Assembly: GCA_009746045.1 (NCBI GenBank)
Contig: RPFO01000022.1
Coordinates: forward strand, 2,298,680-2,362,679
Direction of reading: 5' to 3'
Source of the DNA: Mesostigma viride
Taxonomy: Eukaryota; Streptophyta; Mesostigmatophyceae; Mesostigmatales; Mesostigmataceae
DNA: 64,000 bases
Of the stretch, positions 54,301 through 64,000 are shown piece by piece. How positions within the stretch are numbered: position 1 is the first letter of the stretch; every line of letters starts with the position of its first letter. The position numbers were made by a program, and so were the translations under genes. The notes under the pieces were generated by a model that did not search any database, was not told the origin of the DNA, and saw only the letters and a list, made by a program, of their open reading frames with translations.

Positions 54301-54948
54301 CGAGAGCATAATGGGGGTCCGTCCTTCAAGGGAGCGGAAAGTGCACTGAAGGATCCGATTCGAGCAAAGTTTGTGGTCCACGAGCTGGGCGGCAGCGGTG
54401 GGGGAGCACAGCAGGCCCACTCCTCCCTGACCCGGTGCATGCGCCGGGCCGCACAGCAGTTGCCATTGTAGTGCGAGGGTGACACGCTGAACGGGGCCCT
54501 CAAAGGAGCGTCGGTGCTCTTGGACCCCAAGCACATCAATGCCATATAGGCGGCAGTAGTGGACAAGCTCGTTGGCCCGCGGGGGGGCATCTCCCCCGGG
54601 CAGGGTGCGGACATTGTAGGTTGCGATGCGCAGCGAGTGGTGCCGGCGTTGGCCCAGCAGGGGGCGCCGGGGACCCGCGGTGTCGGCAGGGGGTTGGGGG
54701 GAGGCTGGCGGGGACGTGTGTGCGGCGTGAGATAACATAGTACTTTTCAACGCGCATAGGGCACCCTCCAGGCGGGCGGCGCGACTTGCTCGCCTGGTCT
54801 TGGGGTCAAAGAATGCAGCATACCGTTGGGAGTGCCGGGTTGCGAAAGCCAGCAGGCGCTCCTTGTTGCGAAGTTGGCGATGAAGGTCGCGGCTTTGACT
54901 CCGTTGCGTCGTCCGTGAGATTGGACTATCCAAGACACGCTCGGCCAT
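51353..54948 (-). pseudogene. LINE-C ORF2: AP endonuclease and reverse transcriptase (two frameshifts)
   Basis: Minus-strand start at 54948, 27 bp after the ORF1 stop. The endonuclease domain shows RIATYNVRTL, VLGVQEHRR, ILVDANATL, CLDYILVR and ASDHRMV, which are the catalytic N, E, D/N and SDH positions. After a frameshift near 53250-53450 the reverse transcriptase shows FVDYTKAFDTV, GVWQGCVLSPYLF, the catalytic YADDTTL and ISKKTEVMAIG. The C-terminal region has YGCEAWTL and FAGHLARTD. A second frameshift near 51717-51750 precedes the last 120 residues, ending EYYIPI-stop. This enzyme would perform target-primed reverse transcription. The clade is L1- or RTE-like, not settled here. Confidence 0.9.
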
Positions 54949-54974
54949 CGGACGACGGGTGTGGGGGGTGGGTT

Positions 54975-56282
54975 CTAGCTAACCCCCCGGTAGCTGCTCG
55001 CGGTGTGAGGGGGCGGGGAGGGCCTACTCCCTACCCCCCGCGCGTCTCCCCTCGGCGTGGTAACCTCCCGTGAGGTAACCTCCATGTGCCATGCGTCGTC
55101 CTTCCACCGCAGCCGCACCTTCTTCGTGCGGTCAGCGAGGGCCTCCTTCGCGTCCTCTTGTGCCAGCCGGTCCCTGCGGGCGCGAAGCTGCGCCGGGGTC
55201 AGATCGTCGTCGAGACTCCAACCCAAGCCTCGTGGTAGCTTGGTGCGGTGTTGGAGAATATAGTGCTTGCCGATGGGGCGCGTAAGCACGAGCGCCACCG
55301 GCGCATCCGCGCGCCCCGGTAGGCGGCGGACGGTGTCAATTGTGACACTGTCCTCTAGGCGGAAGTTGGTGATGAGTTCCTTCTCCACCTTGAGGCGGAG
55401 GCTCAGCCCCGTCTCCCGGGGGAGGGCCGCCACATTACGAATAATTATGGTGCGGCCGCGCCGCTCTTTGTTGTCCCGGTCGGCGAAGGTCCTAGAGACC
55501 GCCTGAGCAGTGCTAGTGGCTATTTCTTGGATGGCTGTGCTGGCCATAGTCGCGTAGGACGGGGCCACCTTCGCCACCTGCGCCTCCACGTTGTCCGCTA
55601 AATTGCCGGCCACCTGCGCCGCGAGGGTGCCGGCAACCGCCTCCGTCAGCGTGCCGGCGACCTGGGCCGCCACCTTGTCCGCCACGTTGTCCTCGATCGC
55701 CGCAGCCAAGTGGCCTGCGAGATCAGAATTTATCAGCTCCGTGGCAAGCTTCTGCGCCACCGTACCGGCAAGGGCTGCTGCTGCTGCAGATCCGGATACT
55801 GGCAGCAGTTCCGACTTTCCCAGCAGCGTCGTCGTGGCAACGACGCGCAACTCACTTTTCTTGAGTGAGGTCAAGTCCTTGGGGTCGGTATCCGGGGTTA
55901 TGGCGGTGAGCCCAGGCGGTGGCTGAGGCCAGAGTAGGGGCCGGCCTTGTTGCATAATCTCGGTGAGCAGAGCCACGAAGTCCAGCTTAGACAAGGTCAG
56001 AAGGATTTGCACATTAGCTGTGCCGTTAGCAAATGCCGCAGCGTCGAAGGGTGCATTGCGGACTTCAGTAGCGGTGTGCTCCGAGTCGGCAGGGGCTGCG
56101 ACGAACAGGGCCCGGGCCGTGCCAGTGTGGCCACGGGGGGATTTAGGCCCATGTTTCTTGGCGGCAGACTCCATAGCCTGAGAGTTGCCCGTGCCTTCTC
56201 CTATGGCTGGCGCCTGCGGGGCGTCGCCTGCACGGGCGGCAGCAGGCGGTAATTCCTTGCGCCCTGATTTCTTGGTAACCAT
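54975..56282 (-). CDS. LINE-C ORF1 protein
   Basis: Intact 435-residue frame on the minus strand from ATG 56282 (MVTKKSGRKELPP). The N-terminal part is disordered and basic. A long Ala-rich helical section follows with LAG/VAGTL-type repeats (about residues 170-255). The RNA-binding core (RTIIIRNVAALPRE, DTVRRLPGRADAPVALVLTR) and C-terminal block (LDDDLTPAQLRARRDRL) match the ORF1-only proteins in order. It probably packages LINE RNA. It is a transposon gene, not a host gene. ORF2 starts 27 bp downstream, suggesting reinitiation or a bicistronic RNA. Confidence 0.85.
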   Translation of the reverse strand: MVTKKSGRKELPPAAARAGDAPQAPAIGEGTGNSQAMESAAKKHGPKSPRGHTGTARALFVAAPADSEHTATEVRNAPFDAAAFANGTANVQILLTLSKLDFVALLTEIMQQGRPLLWPQPPPGLTAITPDTDPKDLTSLKKSELRVVATTTLLGKSELLPVSGSAAAAALAGTVAQKLATELINSDLAGHLAAAIEDNVADKVAAQVAGTLTEAVAGTLAAQVAGNLADNVEAQVAKVAPSYATMASTAIQEIATSTAQAVSRTFADRDNKERRGRTIIIRNVAALPRETGLSLRLKVEKELITNFRLEDSVTIDTVRRLPGRADAPVALVLTRPIGKHYILQHRTKLPRGLGWSLDDDLTPAQLRARRDRLAQEDAKEALADRTKKVRLRWKDDAWHMEVTSREVTTPRGDARGVGSRPSPPPHTASSYRGVS

Positions 56283-56424
56283 CTTCAAGACCGATCTCGG
56301 TCGATGTGGCGTGGAATGGCGAGTCGATCGTGACAAATCCGACCTAATTCGGTGACCAAACGTGGTAGTTAGCGTCGTTTACGTCCGCCATAGCATGTCA
56401 ATTTTGAATTTCGCGCCTCAAAAA

Positions 56425-56590
56425 GTAGGAGGTTATTGGTCCTGAGGATAGCCGCTACACTACCGCCTCGTCTGCCATTACAGTAGAGGAGCCGGGTAGA
56501 GAAGCCGGGGGCAGAGACCCCCCGCTTCCCTCACATCACAGGCATGCTGGCCACAGGGTGCTCAATCGGACCCGTCTAACTATAAACGAT
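56425..56590 (+). mobile_element. LINE-C C-terminal fragment, opposite orientation
   Basis: GGTTATTGGTCCTGAGGATA and the next 40 bp equal the complement of 51380-51440 (LINE-C ORF2 codons VIGPEDSRYTTASSAITVE), here on the plus strand next to the 5' end of LINE-C. The remainder resembles 16310-16400. Confidence 0.75.
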
Positions 56591-56599
56591 CCGAAATCA

Positions 56600-57100
56600 G
56601 AATAAACGATCCGGAGCATCCCGGCGTGTAGCCGCCGTCGACTGTCCCCGGCATCTATTTAGCGGCCAAGAATATATCCCGGTACGTGGTGGCAGCCTTT
56701 TCGGCGGCTGACGTGGCTTGTCGGCGTCCTTCAGCACCCGCCGGGGCTCCATCAGATCTGGCTGTGGCGGCTGTGGACGTGACGATTTCACGCCCCGAAA
56801 CCGTGGTCGGATGCGCGTGAAGACCGCCCGACCGGTGATCTGAGTCCACTTTTGCTGACAGAATCCTTCATTACCCCGGCAGTTCACAACAGAAGCTAGG
56901 GCGCTGAGCACGTACGGCGCACACAGCTAGGTACACAAACATAGTCGAGATTCACAACTCGATTGGAGGGGCCAAAGAAGGTGGCCAGCTGCGATGCGGG
57001 CCGCGCAAAAGTTGTGTTGCAAGCAACAAGTGCCAATTCAGTTGGCAAATCTACAAAGGTCAAGCTAGATCCAGGTGTTACCGTCAAACAGGGATGGAAG
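56600..57100 (-). pseudogene. LINE endonuclease fragment (another family)
   Basis: The minus strand encodes VACNTTFARPASQLATFFGP with LDYVCVP, then an SDHR motif about 50 codons later: the last part of an AP-type LINE endonuclease. Frames shift between the pieces. It differs from LINE-C. Confidence 0.65.
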
Positions 57101-57159
57101 GCCCCAACTCGCTAAGTGACTCTCCTAACGGATGTTCGTGATTCTTGCATGAATGACTT

Positions 57160-57711
57160 AACGAACGAACGAACGAACGAACGAACGAACGAACGAACGA
57201 ACGAACGAACGAACGAACGAACGAACGAACGAACGAACGAACGAACGAACGAACGAACGAACGAACGAACGAACGAACGAACGAACGAACGAACGAACGA
57301 ACGAACGAACGAACGAACGAACGAACGAACGAACGAACGAACGAACGAACGAACGAACGAACGAACGAACGAACGAACGAACGAACGAACGAACGAACGA
57401 ACGAACGAACGAACGAACGAACGAACGAACGAACGAACGAACGAACGAACGAACGAACGAACGAACGAACGAACGAACGAACGAACGAACGAACGAACGA
57501 ACGAACGAACGAACGAACGAACGAACGAACGAACGAACGAACGAACGAACGAACGAACGAACGAACGAACGAACGAACGAACGAACGAACGAACGAACGA
57601 ACGAACGAACGAACGAACGAACGAACGAACGAACGAACGAACGAACGAACGAACGAACGAACGAACGAACGAACGAACGAACGAACAAACGAACGAACAA
57701 ACGAACGAACG
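57160..57711. repeat. (AACG)n microsatellite
   Basis: About 138 tetranucleotide units, nearly perfect, with a few AACA variants at the right end (57685-57705). Confidence 0.98.
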
Positions 57712-57888
57712 AAGGAAGGAAGGAAGGAAGGAAGGAAGGAAGGAAGGAAGGAAGGAAGGAAGGAAGGAAGGAAGGAAGGAAGGAAGGAAGGAAGGAAGGA
57801 AGGAAGGAAGGAAGGAAGGAAGGAAGGAAGGAAGGAAGGAAGGAAGGAAGGAAGGAAGGAAGGAAGGAAGGAAGGAAGGAAGGAAGGA
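57712..57888. repeat. (GGAA)n microsatellite
   Basis: About 44 GGAA units following the AACG array without a gap. Confidence 0.97.
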
Positions 57889-59688
57889 ATTTCTGAGCTA
57901 TCTGCTCATTTTATAGTTATGTTGCGGCGGGCTCAAAGGGGGCCGATCTGCCGCCTGTAGCGTAGCTCTACCGTACGTCACCTACACCATGTAAGGTGCT
58001 TGTTGTTACTTAGGACTAGAGAGAGAAAGGGACCGGCGGTGCGCCGGTACTAGTGCCTACTGGCAACCGTGCCCGCCCTTGATTGCGGGGGGCGCGGCGC
58101 CTTGAGACATGTGCTTTGTTTTCCATTTTCACACCGTACTTAGAGTGGTGTGGTGAACGTAGGGAGGCCTTTTTGCAGCTGCGTGTGTGCACTGCTATGG
58201 CGGTGCCGAATGTAAATCACAGCTACCGGCCTCCGAATTATTATTCGGGGGCCTGTTTTATTTAAAGTTATGACGGCTGCGCGACGGGGGTCGGCAGCAC
58301 CCCAAGAATTTGCCATTCGAAGTGCGGGCGGTAGCTGCCAGTGCCAGATTGTGTATTTTTGCTCGCCCGTTGTACTCGCCACCCCGAGCTCGCGGGAGGG
58401 GTCTGGATAGACGCGGGAGTGACTCTTGATCGGACAACTAAAGCGGGGCAATCGTGGTGCTTGGGTGGCAACAGCTACAGGCGGAGGGGGATTACGCCTC
58501 AGGCAAATTCGCTGGGTATCGGATGCGCTGGGCCTGGCTAATAAATGTCGATAGTGCATGAGGGCGCTATGCGAGCAGGAAGAAGGCGGAGCCAAGCCCC
58601 CAGGCCAGCACAGGAGCGGGGTGGCTGCAGCCCCAGCGCCAAGGGGGGCAGCACCCTAAACAGCCTAACATTTCCTCGTGCTAATTGAGTCGGCAGCGGC
58701 CGGTGGCCAGGGCGGAATGGCGGGGTCGTTGACGCGTAATGCGGGGACGAGTTGTTGGGACTGACGGTGCACAGCGGGGAAGGGGAAGGATGTACGTTAG
58801 GGCGGGGCATGGTGCCAAGGCGAGGGGGGAATTCAAGCCGCAGCGCGGTTTCGGGGGTAATCCGTGAGGAAACCCCCATGGTTTGCGTAGCTTTCCTGAA
58901 AAAATTTTCCCCTCGAGGGGGGCCGGCGTGAAAACGGCAAAGGCTCCGCTACGCCCGCCCAAAGGCGGCGGGCTCCGCTTTGCCTTTGCCGTTTTCACGC
59001 GCCCCCCTCGAGGGGGGGGGGGTGCGTGTGGAACCCGGCAGTACGGTCCGGCTTTGTTTTAAGAAAATGCATTATATACCATAATAAAGCTCCACTCGGC
59101 TGCGGCTGCGCCAAGGCTCGTGACACCATGGCGATGGTGAGCCTTGGCGCTAGGAGGTCCGCAGCCATCATTATCACCACGATGGGGGGTAATGGGGCCA
59201 GTGGCAGTGGCTCTACCCTCGGGAAATTCCAGCGGCTTTGCCGGTGGGCTGGTGATGGTGGTTGGGTGAGCTGGAGACGTTCCCAGGTGGCATAAGTCCT
59301 AAAGCGGCAGCACTGGGATGCGCCCCTCTAAGAAGGGGAACGCATGTGGCTCCGCCCTGCGTCCGCCGGGAGACCGTAGCGGCCACACGGGGGCGGGAAG
59401 GGGGGCATCATCATGCCAACAAGAGCCCAGCATTCCAAGTGGTTGCGTTCCTACCACCAGGGCTGGAAACGGCCTGGGTGGCCAGAGATGGTGATGTGGG
59501 ACAAGATTGGACCAAGGGGGCATGTGCTGGGCCCCAGCATGGTGAACTGGCCTAACTTGACAATGACTTGTACAATGATTTTGAGGGTGTGGCTAGGCTC
59601 AACTGTTAAAGCCTGCACACACTTATTGTAATAAACTTGTTTCTCTGGTAGGAAGGCACTCCAATGGACCTTAGCTTCAGCACCTATG
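57889..59688. other. unassigned 1.8 kb between two GGAA arrays
   Basis: No gene recognised. It contains a short hairpin at about 58228-58252 (GGCCTCCGAATTATTATTCG) and the large palindrome at 58909-59017. Confidence 0.4.
58909..59017. repeat. large two-level palindrome
   Basis: Arms of about 36 bp (58909-58944 and 58982-59017) carry CCCCTCGAGGGGGG and GTGAAAACGGCAAAGGC and their complements, with a 1-2 bp bulge. Inside, CCCGCC-CAAA-GGCGGCGGG forms a second hairpin. Confidence 0.85.
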
Positions 59689-60990
59689 GAAGGAAGGAAG
59701 GAAGGAAGGAAGGAAGGAAGGAAGGAAGGAAGGAAGGAAGGAAGGAAGGAAGGAAGGAAGGAAGGAAGGAAGGAAGGAAGGAAGGAAGGAAGGAAGGAAG
59801 GAAGGAAGGAAGGAAGGAAGGAAGGAAGGAAGGAAGGAAGGAAGGAAGGAAGGAAGGAAGGAAGGAAGGAAGGAAGGAAGGAAGGAAGGAAGGAAGGAAG
59901 GAAGGAAGGAAGGAAGGAAGGAAGGAAGGAAGGAAGCCGGGAAGGAAGGAAGGAAGGAAGGAAGGAAGGAAGGAAGGAAGGAAGGAAGGAAGGAAGAAGG
60001 AAGGAAGGAAGGAAGGAAGGAAGGAAGGAAGGAAGGAAGGAAGGAAGGAAGGAAGGAAGGAAGGAAGGAAGGAAGGAAGGAAGGAAGGAAGGAAGGAAGG
60101 AAGGAAGGAAGGAAGGAAGGAAGGAAGGAAGGAAGGAAGGAAGGAAGGAAGGAAGGAAGGAAGGAAGGAAGGAAGGAAGGAAGGAAGGAAGGAAGGAAGG
60201 AAGGAAGGAAGGAAGGAAGGAAGGAAGGAAGGAAGGAAGGAAGGAAGGAAGGAAGGAAGGAAGGAAGGAAGGAAGGAAGGAAGGAAGGAAGGAAGGAAGG
60301 AAGGAAGGAAGGAAGGAAGGAAGGAAGGAAGGAAGGAAGGAAGGAAGGAAGGAAGGAAGGAAGGAAGGAAGGAAGGAAGGAAGGAAGGAAGGAAGGAAGG
60401 AAGGAAGGAAGGAAGGAAGGAAGGAAGGAAGGAAGGAAGGAAGGAAGGAAGGAAGGAAGGAAGGAAGGAAGGAAGGAAGGAAGGAAGGAAGGAAGGAAGG
60501 AAGGAAGGAAGGAAGGAAGGAAGGAAGGAAGGAAGGAAGGAAGGAAGGAAGGAAGGAAGGAAGGAAGGAAGGAAGGAAGGAAGGAAGGAAGGAAGGAAGG
60601 AAGGAAGGAAGGAAGGAAGGAAGGAAGGAAGGAAGGAAGGAAGGAAGGAAGGAAGGAAGGAAGGAAGGAAGGAAGGAAGGAAGGAAGGAAGGAAGGAAGG
60701 AAGGAAGGAAGGAAGGAAGGAAGGAAGGAAGGAAGGAAGGAAGGAAGGAAGGAAGGAAGGAAGGAAGGAAGGAAGGAAGGAAGGAAGGAAGGAAGGAAGG
60801 GAAGGAAGGAAGGAAGGAAGGAAGGAAGGAAGGAAGGAAGGAAGGAAGGAAGGAAGGAAGGAAGGAAGGAAGGAAGGAAGGAAGGAAGGAAGGAAGGAAG
60901 GAAGGAAGGAAGGAAGGAAGGAAGGAAGGAAGGAAGGAAGGAAGGAAGGAAGGAAGGAAGGAAGGAAGGAAGGAAGGAAGGAAGGAAGGA
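59689..60990. repeat. (GGAA)n microsatellite, 1.3 kb
   Basis: About 325 GGAA units interrupted only near 59936, 59994 and 60800. The reading frames of about 500 codons on both strands are repeat artefacts. Confidence 0.98.
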
Positions 60991-61074
60991 ATGGCTCATT
61001 GTCGGGCCATTTGCAGTGGCACCTCGGCCTATGTTCTGGCCGCACCTCACTCCCAACGCATCTGCTTACATATT

Positions 61075-61245
61075 TGTTGCGTGTGCATGTATATTGCACC
61101 CACAGTTGCGCCCGCTGGCCATGGTGTGGAGAAAGCGCTCTGTGGCCTGCCCACTTCATTTTATGCGGCAGTGAGAGACTAGCTACTAGTGCCAGCTAGT
61201 TGTGATGGCGCCCTCCCTCCGTCTAATTGTTGTGTATAGGACTTG
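61075..61245 (+). repeat. dispersed repeat family X, copy 3
   Basis: Shares TATTGCACCC, GTGGCCTGCCCACTT, GGCAGTGAGAGA, GGCGCCCTCCCTC and TTGTGTATAGG with copies 1 and 2. The hairpin end is missing. Confidence 0.65.
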
Positions 61246-64000
61246 ACTTAATCGTTGGCACCCACGCGCAAGCTTGCATATATTTGTCTTTTGTAATTAT
61301 CATAACAATCTTAGCATGTCAGCACTCAGCTGTCCATGTCTTTCCCAACAAATTTCATGAAAAAGTACTCCGCGACATGCCTCTGCGCATGGCACACAAT
61401 AGCATACTTATTCCCAACATCCTATCCGCACAGCCAGTCCGGGCGACAACATTGTCAAGTTAGAATTCAAGCAAGTTCTACACTCACGCCTAGCCATGAC
61501 ACCGGGTGGCGCACGTTATTTGCATCCCTTGAACGCAAGCCAGGTCGAGCTCAAGGTCCTCCGTCGGGGACACCTAATTCTACCTTTTCGGGCTTTTGCC
61601 AGTGATTGAGCATCAGCATCGGATCCGAGACACCTCTTTTATCCCAGCAATTCGTGCCATGTCACCTGGACTTACCCTGCTTGACATCCACTTGCGCGAG
61701 CCAGCTTTAAGAGAGCCATGCTCCTCTGTCCGGATTCTTTCTGGCAAGCCAAGGTTAACTTGAGGTCACATAACCTCTTCAACACATTATAGAGACTTGA
61801 TACCAAGCCCCCCTTGCCCCCCCCCACCCACCCTCCACGTGAACACAACAGCAGCAGGAGAACAACTACAGCCGCAGGGTGGCACTGTAAGTGTGCACAC
61901 CATGGCAGACCCATTGGGCAAACTTTCCACCCGCTGGCATATCACCGCATTACAAATCCACCCAGAGTTCTTACAGCGCGCCCACAGGTTTTAACACAGC
62001 CATTGCCAGCACAGATCCTTGGTGTGCAATCACATTCCTTTACCCGACAGTTCGGTGCTGGCAACCGATACGACCATTCAATGGCGTGACCATGTCCCAC
62101 CCGGGCAGATGCAACGCCAGCAGCGTTCTAATAACACGACTTAATAGCCTACGAACTTCAGAGGAATGTTGGACATCCCATCATGTGACAACAAGTGGCC
62201 CAAAGCTGGAAATGTTTCTTGGATCCCAACCCGGAGGGCCCTTGGAGTGCTGCAACCACCCATGTGACGAGTCATGCTGCAGCCCGTCATGCCACCCAGC
62301 AGTCGCCACCTGTCATCCGCATAAGGTCATAGCCCATGGGTGAAATTGTTTACCGTCACCAACGCAGTGACAAAACCGAGGCTCCATACGAGTAGTGATC
62401 ACAAGTCTGCGCATGTCGCTGCACACAGGCTACTGGGGGCACTGCCCAGAACACTTCTCCCCTCAAAAGGCCCAAACAATGACGCCTCAAGGCTTCAACA
62501 GAAGGATGACTTGGACCGCGCCAGGCGGTGCGCCGCATGTGTTTAGGGCGGACTTTACAGAGGGGAAGGTCACTGTAGCCCTCCCGGGCAACTTGGTGCA
62601 GGGTCATTGTAGCCAGTGATAGTAAAGCATGGTGCTCAGATACGGTTACAGCCCCCTCAAGACTCGCTGCCCTCGCTGCCACTGTAATCGAAGAAACTCT
62701 CGGCGTGCAATCGTGACTACAAGCTGGGTATGCACCGGGCTGTGTATGGCATGATCACTGTGGATCTAGACCACAGCAGGGTCGTCCTTCCAATTATAGG
62801 ACGCGGGCGGGGGAGGAGGAGACCTGGGTGGCAGCACGCCTGCGAGGGTCCGTTAAGGATGCCACCCAACCAACGGACGAAAACACCCGTCCTGTGAAAA
62901 ATAGGGGGCAATGCTGCGACTTGGATGGCAAAGGAGTGCTCCAGGGCAACAGAATGCTCCAGCACTGGCCTGGGCACTGCCTAGCTATTTGACCTGAAGC
63001 CCTTGGGTAACTGTCGGTGCTCAGAGTGGTGCTGGGGACAGACGGGGCAGAGAAGGCCAGGAAGAGGGGGCATAAAGTGTAGAAGCAAGGCGGGGAGGAC
63101 GGCAGGAAGAGGGGGAGGGGGGGCCAAGATGAGAATAGGAAAGGACAGGAGGGACTTCCGCTGGTGTATGTTGCGCCTGAGAGTGCCACCTCTCTATGAC
63201 AGCACATATAGAAAGAAACTGCACAAACAGGGGATCCCCTCTGGGGATATATACTTGGTAAGAAGAAAGACAAGTCCATTGTATGTCACAAAATCCAGAC
63301 TAACAATGACAAAGAAGTAGAGCCATTCAAGGTAATGATGGGAAAAGTGGCCCTGCTAGCCATCGCATTGACCAAGGAATACCATGTAGCTTTGAACTGA
63401 GAGACATTGCAGGCCTGCACCCGATGCGATGGGTTTCTAATACCGGGGGGAAGGGTTGAATACATCGACAAGGCTGGTAGTGTGGCGTGGGAGGACATAG
63501 ATGACGATTAGACGGCCGCGAGCTGTTATTATGGCACCTATGAGCTATAATTATGGCTGACCTATTATTATTGTCATATACACCCTGCTCAGGTGCCTCG
63601 GTGACACCCAATCTGGTATAATGGATGGACAAGACTCCCACGCACGACTCCCACGCATCCGCCCACTATCACTCTTGATCCTTTCTCACCCCCCACAGTC
63701 ATCAAAGGCCCTTTGTGTTGGCAATCCAAAGCAGTTTTGTCCACACGACACGATCAAAGGCAGTGATACCCTCACACTTGCATAACGACGGCAGCCAAGA
63801 CGCCAACCCGATGTCCTAAAACGTCCCAGTGGCGGCCTTAGTCTTATGCATAACCTAATCCGTCTAGCTACAGACTTCATTTGCCCCAGTGATGCTCCTC
63901 CACAGGCCAAGCCATGCTTTGCCAGTTGGCAAGACCAGAAGCAGGCTCCTGAGGCTGCTGCACTGACGAGTGCTGACCGCTCGCGTTTGCACACGACGAG
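61246..64000. other. unassigned right end of the window
   Basis: No coding frame here matches a family I recognise on either strand. Short open frames (for example 63003-63320 plus and 63686-63994 minus) lack supporting motifs. An exon of a gene beyond the window cannot be excluded. Confidence 0.35.

Larger units (their letters stand above)
49193..56395 (-). mobile_element. LINE-C, nearly full-length two-ORF non-LTR retrotransposon
   Basis: On the minus strand: a short 5' UTR (56283-56395), ORF1 (54975-56282), ORF2 (51353-54948, two frameshifts), a 3' UTR, a hairpin (CCGTGACACCCCAACGGGG, about 49225-49245) and a TTAA tail at 49193-49215. An ORF1-only element is inserted at its ORF2 stop codon (49440-51346). 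Without that insert it is about 5.3 kb. I could not identify a target-site duplication. Confidence 0.9.

Noticed and set aside
54975-56336. LINE-C ORF1 starting at 56336
   Set aside because: That position is a TTG codon inside the conserved 5' UTR; ATG 56282 is preferred.
57116-57916. 266-codon frame of Asn/Glu/Arg/Thr repeats
   Set aside because: Translation of the AACG and GGAA arrays; no start context or homologous domain.
59664-61199. Open frames of about 500 codons on both strands
   Set aside because: They are the GGAA microsatellite, which contains no stop codon in any frame.
63003-63320. Basic 105-codon frame near the right end
   Set aside because: No domain, no splice context and no second supporting exon; left as unassigned.

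Overview
The window looks like nuclear DNA of a flagellated green alga (Chlorophyta, probably the Chlamydomonadales). Evidence: intron-rich genes with GC-rich exons, GT-AG introns plus one GC-AG intron, a nuclear gene for a bacterial-type (plastid) ribosomal protein uS17, a conserved ciliary microtubule inner protein (MNS1/FAP127), TGTAA polyadenylation-like motifs, and very dense microsatellites and non-LTR retrotransposons. No organism name can be read from the sequence alone.

Only four host genes can be supported. (1) A minus-strand, three-exon gene for a lysine/glutamate-rich, probably nuclear protein (5139-10188). (2) A plus-strand, four-exon nucleotide-sugar transporter (11410-15600), divergent from gene 1 across 1.2 kb. 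(3) A single-exon minus-strand plastid uS17 gene (34629-35060). (4) A plus-strand gene of at least 11 coding exons for MNS1/FAP127 (35787-47651, first exon unresolved), divergent from uS17. Splice phases were checked at every junction reported.

Most of the rest is a retrotransposon graveyard at 0-4.6, 16-34 and 49-57 kb. I call the non-LTR families LINE-A, LINE-B and LINE-C (working names). LINE-C at 49193-56395 is almost full length, with an RNA-binding ORF1 and an AP-endonuclease/reverse-transcriptase ORF2. A further family carries only ORF1. Two young copies (30945-32904 and 49440-51346) have perfect 12-bp target-site duplications (TSDs), so they are complete elements without ORF2, comparable in concept to mammalian HAL1. 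They share a 5' UTR with LINE-C. Most families end in a short hairpin followed by a (TTAA)n or (TTTAA)n tail. Inserted into these are a deleted hAT element (8-bp TSD), a 1-kb long-TIR element (TA TSD), a foldback element with palindromic ends, and a SINE-like element (16-bp TSD).

The most unusual signal is a set of 24-76 bp insertions that share a 3' end, differ in 5' truncation and carry TSDs (1674, 3537, 19641, 20379, 33667). They look like an ultra-short retroposon family. The second is the MNS1 gene, where several introns begin or end with decayed tandem copies of the adjoining exon edge and splice site. From 57 kb to the end the window holds long (AACG)n and (GGAA)n arrays, a large palindrome and otherwise unrecognised sequence.
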